Shown piece after piece: positions 60,655 through 64,000 of a stretch of 64,000 nt of DNA. Under the pieces are notes generated by a model. It saw only the letters and a program-made list of their open reading frames with translations, did no database searches and was not told where the DNA came from. Positions within the stretch are counted from its first letter, which is position 1; each line of letters starts with the position of its first letter. Made by a program: the position numbers and the translations under genes. Origin of the DNA: Streptomyces collinus. GTDB taxonomy: Bacteria > Actinomycetota > Actinomycetes > Streptomycetales > Streptomycetaceae. The stretch spans positions 7,936,001-8,000,000 of the forward strand of contig NZ_CP133771.1 in NCBI RefSeq assembly GCF_031348265.1. The letters are read 5' to 3'.

Positions 60655-61500
60655 GTGAGCGCGCGCCTGCGCGGTATCGCGCAGCAGACCGAGCAGATCG
60701 CCGCGGCCGGGTGCTACCGGGCGCCGGACGGGCGCAAGGTCTCGATCGCGGCGGAACTGCGCGCGGCGCGTGAGGGCACGCGCCTGTACGGGCCGGCACC
60801 GGTGCCGGTGTCCGCCGATCGGGTGACCGGGACGCGGGAGACGCTGCTGGAGGTCACGGGCGAGAGCAGCCTGGCCGCCGCCCGCAGGCTCGGCGGGCCC
60901 GTGGCCGTGCTGAACTTCGCCTCGGCCAGGAATCCGGGCGGCGGCTACCTGAACGGCGCCCAGGCCCAGGAGGAGGCCCTGTGCCGGGCCTCCGCGCTGT
61001 ACACGTGCCTCCTGGAGGCCCGCGCCTTCTACGACCACCACCGGGCCCACCGCGACCCCTTCTACACGGACCGTGTCATCCACTCACCGGCCGTGCCCGT
61101 CTTCCGCGACGACCGGGGCGCCCTGCTGGCCGAGCCCTGGACCGCCGGCTTCCTGACCTCGCCCGCGCCCAACGCGGGCGTGGTGCTGCGCACGGCGCCC
61201 GAACGGGCCTGCGAACTGCCGCGGGCCCTCGCGGTGCGGGCCGAGCGCGTCCTGGAGACGGCCGCCGCCCACGGCTACCGCCGGCTCGTCCTCGGCGCCT
61301 GGGGCTGCGGGGTCTTCCGCAACGACCCCGCGCAGGTGGCCGGGGCGTTCCGGGCCCTGCTGGGGCCGGGCGGCCGGTTCGCCGGGACCTTCGAGCACGT
61401 CACGTTCGGAATCCTGGACCGGACGCGGGACCGTGCGGTGCTCGGTGCCTTCGAGAGGACCTTCAGCTCCAGCCGTAGCGTTCCCGCAGGCGGCGTCTGA
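60655..61500 (+). CDS. PARG-like (TIGR02452) protein
   Basis: The 281-residue protein has the bacterial poly(ADP-ribose) glycohydrolase signature: VLNFASARNPGGGYLNGAQA followed by QEEALCRASALY, i.e. GGG-x6-QEE near 100-112. YRRLVLGAWGCGVFRNDPAQ is the macrodomain-like phosphate loop. Proteins with this motif hydrolyse ADP-ribose chains or related bonds; the cellular target is unknown. The GTG start overlaps the TGA of a possible 37-residue leader frame (60545-60658). Its last codons lie in a 41-base sequence duplicated at 61839-61879, shared with the end of the PemK-like gene. Upstream, 60364-60654 holds the divergent egtA promoter. Confidence 0.82.
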   Translation: MSARLRGIAQQTEQIAAAGCYRAPDGRKVSIAAELRAAREGTRLYGPAPVPVSADRVTGTRETLLEVTGESSLAAARRLGGPVAVLNFASARNPGGGYLNGAQAQEEALCRASALYTCLLEARAFYDHHRAHRDPFYTDRVIHSPAVPVFRDDRGALLAEPWTAGFLTSPAPNAGVVLRTAPERACELPRALAVRAERVLETAAAHGYRRLVLGAWGCGVFRNDPAQVAGAFRALLGPGGRFAGTFEHVTFGILDRTRDRAVLGAFERTFSSSRSVPAGGV

Positions 61501-61640
61501 CCGTGAACCAGGCGCCCGTCGCCTGCCTTCCGCACCGGTCACGATGATCTCCCGGGCGTCCAGGTGCACACCACCGAGCCGACGAACTCGTCGTCCAGCA
61601 GCAGGCGCGGCCTCCCGGTCGTTCACGACGGCAGGAGGCG
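61462..61640 (-). pseudogene. Possible remnant of a gene ending RRRLRERYGWS
   Basis: On the minus strand the bases 61466-61516 translate AWFTVRRRLRERYGWS plus stop, nearly the same ending as the PemK-like protein (VRRRLQERYGWS). The DNA 61462-61502 and 61839-61879 agree at 39 of 41 positions. Upstream minus-strand DNA reads LLLDDEFVGSVVCTWTPG in a different frame. This looks like a truncated, frameshifted relative whose 3' end is overlapped by the PARG gene. The evidence is only local similarity. Confidence 0.4.
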
Positions 61641-61678
61641 CTCAGACGGGCACCTGCCGATCCAGGGAAGGTGGCGGA

Positions 61679-61855
61679 ATGAAACGACCCCGGCCGAACG
61701 GCACGTGTCCCACCGGAAAGCTCCGCTACCGCGACCGCATCGCCGCCCTCCTCGCCCTCGGCCGCATCGACGACATCGACCCCCGTCGCGGCGAGAAACG
61801 TGCCTACCGGTGCCCCCGCTGCTCAGGCGGACATGCCGTTCAGCTCCAGCCGTAG
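61679..61855 (+). CDS. Small Cys-rich (zinc-ribbon-like) protein, 58 aa
   Basis: The reading frame starts with ATG after GGGAAGG and reads MKRPRPNGTCPTGKLRYRDR, then IAALLALGRIDDIDPRRGEK and RAYRCPRCSGGHAVQLQP. Three cysteines and a His (C...CPRC...H) could bind zinc; the YRCPRCSGGH ending is common in small phage and actinobacterial proteins. It lies between the PARG and PemK-like genes and ends inside the duplicated 41-base sequence. Function unknown; nucleic-acid binding is plausible. Confidence 0.65.
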   Translation: MKRPRPNGTCPTGKLRYRDRIAALLALGRIDDIDPRRGEKRAYRCPRCSGGHAVQLQP

Positions 61856-62286
61856 CGTTCCTGCAGCCGGCGTCTGACCAGGTTGAAGCGCATGCGGTCC
61901 AGGGCGCAGGCCTCCCGGCGCATGCCGGCCTCGTGCAGGCGCAGCACCCGGTCCACGTCGACCCACGAGTCCCGGCCGGTCCGGTCCCACGGTCCGCTGC
62001 CGATCGGCACCCACTCGGCGTCGCGGTCGTGCCGCTTGCTGGACAACTGCACGGCCAGGAAGGTGCCGCCCGGCTCGCGGGCGACCACCAGCACCGGGCG
62101 GTCCTTGCCGCGGCCGTCGTTCTCCTCGAAGGGGACCCACGTCCAGACGATCTCCCCGGGGTCGGGGTCGCCGTCGTGCGCGGGGGAGTACTCCGTCCGC
62201 ACCCGGCCCACCTCGCGCGGGTCGGCCTGGACGGTGGCGGAGGGGCCGTGACGGCCGGGGACGTTCTCGTCGGCAAACGTGCTCAC
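61840..62286 (-). CDS. PemK/MazF-family toxin-like protein
   Basis: The roughly 148-residue protein has GEIVWTWVPFEENDGRGKDR, PVLVVAREPGGTFLAVQLSS and KRHDRDAEWVPIGSGPWD, the beta-barrel pattern of PemK/MazF proteins (usually endoribonucleases of toxin-antitoxin pairs), and ends VRRRLQERYGWS. A long N-terminal part (to about 45) precedes the fold. The GTG at 62284-62286 is chosen; an in-frame GTG at 62317-62319 is possible. No antitoxin gene precedes it, so it may be a solitary member with another role. It converges with the small Cys-rich gene. Confidence 0.75.
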   Translation of the reverse strand: MSTFADENVPGRHGPSATVQADPREVGRVRTEYSPAHDGDPDPGEIVWTWVPFEENDGRGKDRPVLVVAREPGGTFLAVQLSSKRHDRDAEWVPIGSGPWDRTGRDSWVDVDRVLRLHEAGMRREACALDRMRFNLVRRRLQERYGWS

Positions 62287-62329
62287 AGGGGGCACCTTAG
62301 AGGCCGCCCCCGTGAGCACGCCGTCCGGG

Positions 62330-63814
62330 TCACTTGTCGTCCATCGGCACCTTCTGGACCTGACCGTTGAGGGCGGAGGCGTCCTGCGGCGCCTGCCCGT
62401 TGCGGTCCATCGACGCGAGCAGCTGACGGGCGAGGCCCAGTCCCGTGCCGCCCATGGTCAGTGCCTTGGCGAACATGTCGGCCATGCCGTCGGCGCCGTT
62501 GAGCAGCACCATGTTGTCGACGTTGCCGAAGGCGGACGCGCCGGCCTTCACGATCTCCGGCCAGTTCTCGGCGAGTTGCTGGGCGACGACGGCCTCCTGG
62601 TTCTCGGCCAGGGCGGCGGCGCGGGCCTTGATGGCCTCCGCATCCGCGAGGCCCTTCGCCTTGGCCGCCTCGGCCTCCGCCAGACCCCTGGCCCGCGCCG
62701 CTGCCGCCTCTGCCTCACCGGTGGCCCGGGTCGCCTGCGCGGCCGCCTCGCCCCGTGCCGTGGTCGCCTCGGCCTCGGCGCCCGCGGCCGCTTTGACCCG
62801 GGTCGCCTCGGCCGCCGCCGCCAGCTCCGTCTCCTTCGCCTGTGCCTGCGCCGACGAGATCCGCGCGTCGCGGTCGGCCTCGGCCAGGGTGCGCGTCTCG
62901 TAGGCCGCCGCGTCGGCGGGTTTGCGGACGTCCGCCTGGAGTTGCTGCTCGCGCCGGTGCGCTTCCAGCTCCGCGACCCGCGTCTCCTGGACGACGACCT
63001 CCTGCCGGGCACCGGCCTCGGCCAGCGGCCCCGCCTGCCGGGCCTTGGCGGCCGCCTTGTCGCGCTCCGCCTGGTAGCCGGCCTGGAGGATCTCACTGTC
63101 CCGGGTCGCCTCCGCCATCCGGGCGAACGACTGCTGCTCGGCCTCGGTGGCCAGCCGGTTGGCCTCCGCCTGGGCGATGCGCGCGTCGCGCTGCACGGCC
63201 GCCGCGTGCGGCATGGCGAGGTTCTGGATGTACCCCGTAGGGTCCTCGATCTCGTGGATCTGCAGCGAGTCCACGATCAGGCCCAGCTTCTCCATCTCGG
63301 TGCCGCACGCGGCCCGCGTCTGCCCGGTGAGCTTGTCCCGGTCCCGGATCATGTCCTCGACCGTCAACCCGCCCACGATGGACCGCAGATGACCGGCGAA
63401 GACGTTGTGCACCCGCTCCGACATCAGCTTCTGCTGGTCGAGGAACCGGCGGGCCGCGTTGGCGATGGACACGAAGTCGTCGCCCACCTTGAAGATGACC
63501 ACGCCCCGCACCTTCAGGGGGATGCCCTGGTGCGTCACGCAGTCCACGTGGAGCTCGGTCTCGTTGAGATCGAGCGAGAGCTTGCGCACGGCCTGCACCC
63601 CGGGCATCACGAGCGTGCCGCGCCCGGTGACGATGCGGAACCCCATGCCCTCCTCAAGGCCCTCCGTGCGGTGCTTGGACCCCGAGATGATCAGTGCCTC
63701 GTTGGGTTCGGCGACCCGCCACATGAGTTTGAACAGACCGATCAGAACGAGGACGGCGGCAACCGCCACCCCCGCAACGACGCCGACGACCATCGGCATT
63801 CGCCCCCTCTGCAT
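62330..63814 (-). CDS. SPFH/flotillin-like membrane protein
   Basis: The 494-residue protein has one N-terminal membrane segment (VVGVVAGVAVAAVLVLIGLF), an SPFH/band-7 domain (about 40-200, with EGMGFRIVTGRGTLVMPGVQ and IPLKVRGVVIFKVGDD), and a long Ala/Glu/Lys/Arg coiled-coil region (about 205-405) typical of flotillins. It probably oligomerises on the membrane and organises microdomains. The ATG at 63814 is chosen; the ATG at 63799 is also possible. It stands alone with the PemK-like gene 43 bases downstream. No NfeD partner gene is seen. Confidence 0.88.
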   Translation of the reverse strand: MQRGRMPMVVGVVAGVAVAAVLVLIGLFKLMWRVAEPNEALIISGSKHRTEGLEEGMGFRIVTGRGTLVMPGVQAVRKLSLDLNETELHVDCVTHQGIPLKVRGVVIFKVGDDFVSIANAARRFLDQQKLMSERVHNVFAGHLRSIVGGLTVEDMIRDRDKLTGQTRAACGTEMEKLGLIVDSLQIHEIEDPTGYIQNLAMPHAAAVQRDARIAQAEANRLATEAEQQSFARMAEATRDSEILQAGYQAERDKAAAKARQAGPLAEAGARQEVVVQETRVAELEAHRREQQLQADVRKPADAAAYETRTLAEADRDARISSAQAQAKETELAAAAEATRVKAAAGAEAEATTARGEAAAQATRATGEAEAAAARARGLAEAEAAKAKGLADAEAIKARAAALAENQEAVVAQQLAENWPEIVKAGASAFGNVDNMVLLNGADGMADMFAKALTMGGTGLGLARQLLASMDRNGQAPQDASALNGQVQKVPMDDK

Positions 63815-63933
63815 GGTGCCCTCTCGGCACCGAACGAAGGGGAGTGTGCTCCTCGGCGGAGCCCCGGTACAGACACCTGCGCATCCTTGGCCGAAGCTTG
63901 ACGCGTACGGCTCTCACCTGCGTCGCAACGGGC

Positions 63934-64000
63934 TCAACTGTCGTACGCCGCCGTGACGTAGACGGTCCTCGGGGGCAGGTACTCGACCACCATCACGACC
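63934..64000 (-). CDS. C-terminal end of an unidentified protein (partial)
   Basis: At the right edge the minus strand reads VVMVVEYLPPRTVYVTAAYDS and then stops (TGA at 63934-63936). Codon use is normal, and the frame runs off the window. Only about 21 residues are visible, so the family cannot be named. Confidence 0.45.
   Translation of the reverse strand, partial: VVMVVEYLPPRTVYVTAAYDS

Overview
The window is chromosomal DNA from a high-GC actinobacterium, almost certainly a Streptomyces. Third codon positions are nearly always G or C, GTG starts and ATGA/GTGA gene overlaps are common, and the gene content is typical of the genus: DUF574 methyltransferase, DUF6777 lipoprotein, gas vesicle cluster, ergothioneine genes, LysX, class F-type sortase and a SpoIIE/GAF/PAS phosphatase. 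From memory and unverified, the block at about 31-42 kb resembles the S. coelicolor SCO0922-SCO0931 neighbourhood (second succinate dehydrogenase, LysR, TetR, RmdA, methyltransferase, lipoprotein, proline-rich protein). No rRNA, tRNA, transposase, integrase or CRISPR array was recognised.

Layout. 0-4.7 kb: single metabolic genes (GNAT, VOC, amidase, secreted hydrolase, AhpD-like). 4.7-13.4 kb: a GntR regulator divergent from an eight-gene, mostly overlapping operon (sugar ABC importer, mutarotase, dehydrogenase, lactonase, acid-sugar dehydratase, SDR) that reads as a non-phosphorylating L-fucose catabolic route. Its last gene ends in a tandem repeat of its own 3' end. 13.5-23.4 kb: lipase-maturation-factor-like membrane protein, DUF6777 lipoprotein, SpoIIE phosphatase, Fpg/Nei glycosylase, an ECF sigma / unknown / anti-sigma set, CapA-like lipoprotein and a universal stress protein. 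23.6-31.7 kb: cell-surface genes (LysX, polysaccharide deacetylase, sortase, and three secreted proteins with C-terminal membrane anchors, one with a His-rich repeat). 31.9-38.5 kb: lipoprotein, then a methyltransferase translationally coupled to a PAS-GGDEF-EAL c-di-GMP enzyme (RmdA-like), TetR with a peroxiredoxin-like gene, and LysR. 38.6-42 kb: sdhCAB. 42.1-45.7 kb: gas vesicle operon gvpOAFGJLSK. 45.9-47.5 kb: olsB-olsA-type acyltransferases followed by about 750 bp of degenerate repeats. 48.3-55.8 kb: UvrA2-like protein, LLM flavin enzyme, nucleotidyltransferase, zinc-free L32 ribosomal protein with a Zur-type box, acetate-type symporter with DUF485 partner, HAD phosphatase and dodecin. 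55.9-60.4 kb: egtABCD for ergothioneine. 60.6-64 kb: PARG-like protein, a small Cys-rich protein, a PemK/MazF-like protein, an SPFH/flotillin-like protein and the end of one further gene.

The least expected signals are repeats tied to gene 3' ends at three places (13.4, 47.5 and 61.5/61.85 kb), a sortase neighbourhood whose anchored proteins lack LPXTG, a 24-bp G-rich tandem repeat that encodes the His-rich PTHH tract, and a compact PARG / PemK / small Cys-rich island holding a duplicated gene end. All family assignments come from reading the sequence; no database search was run.
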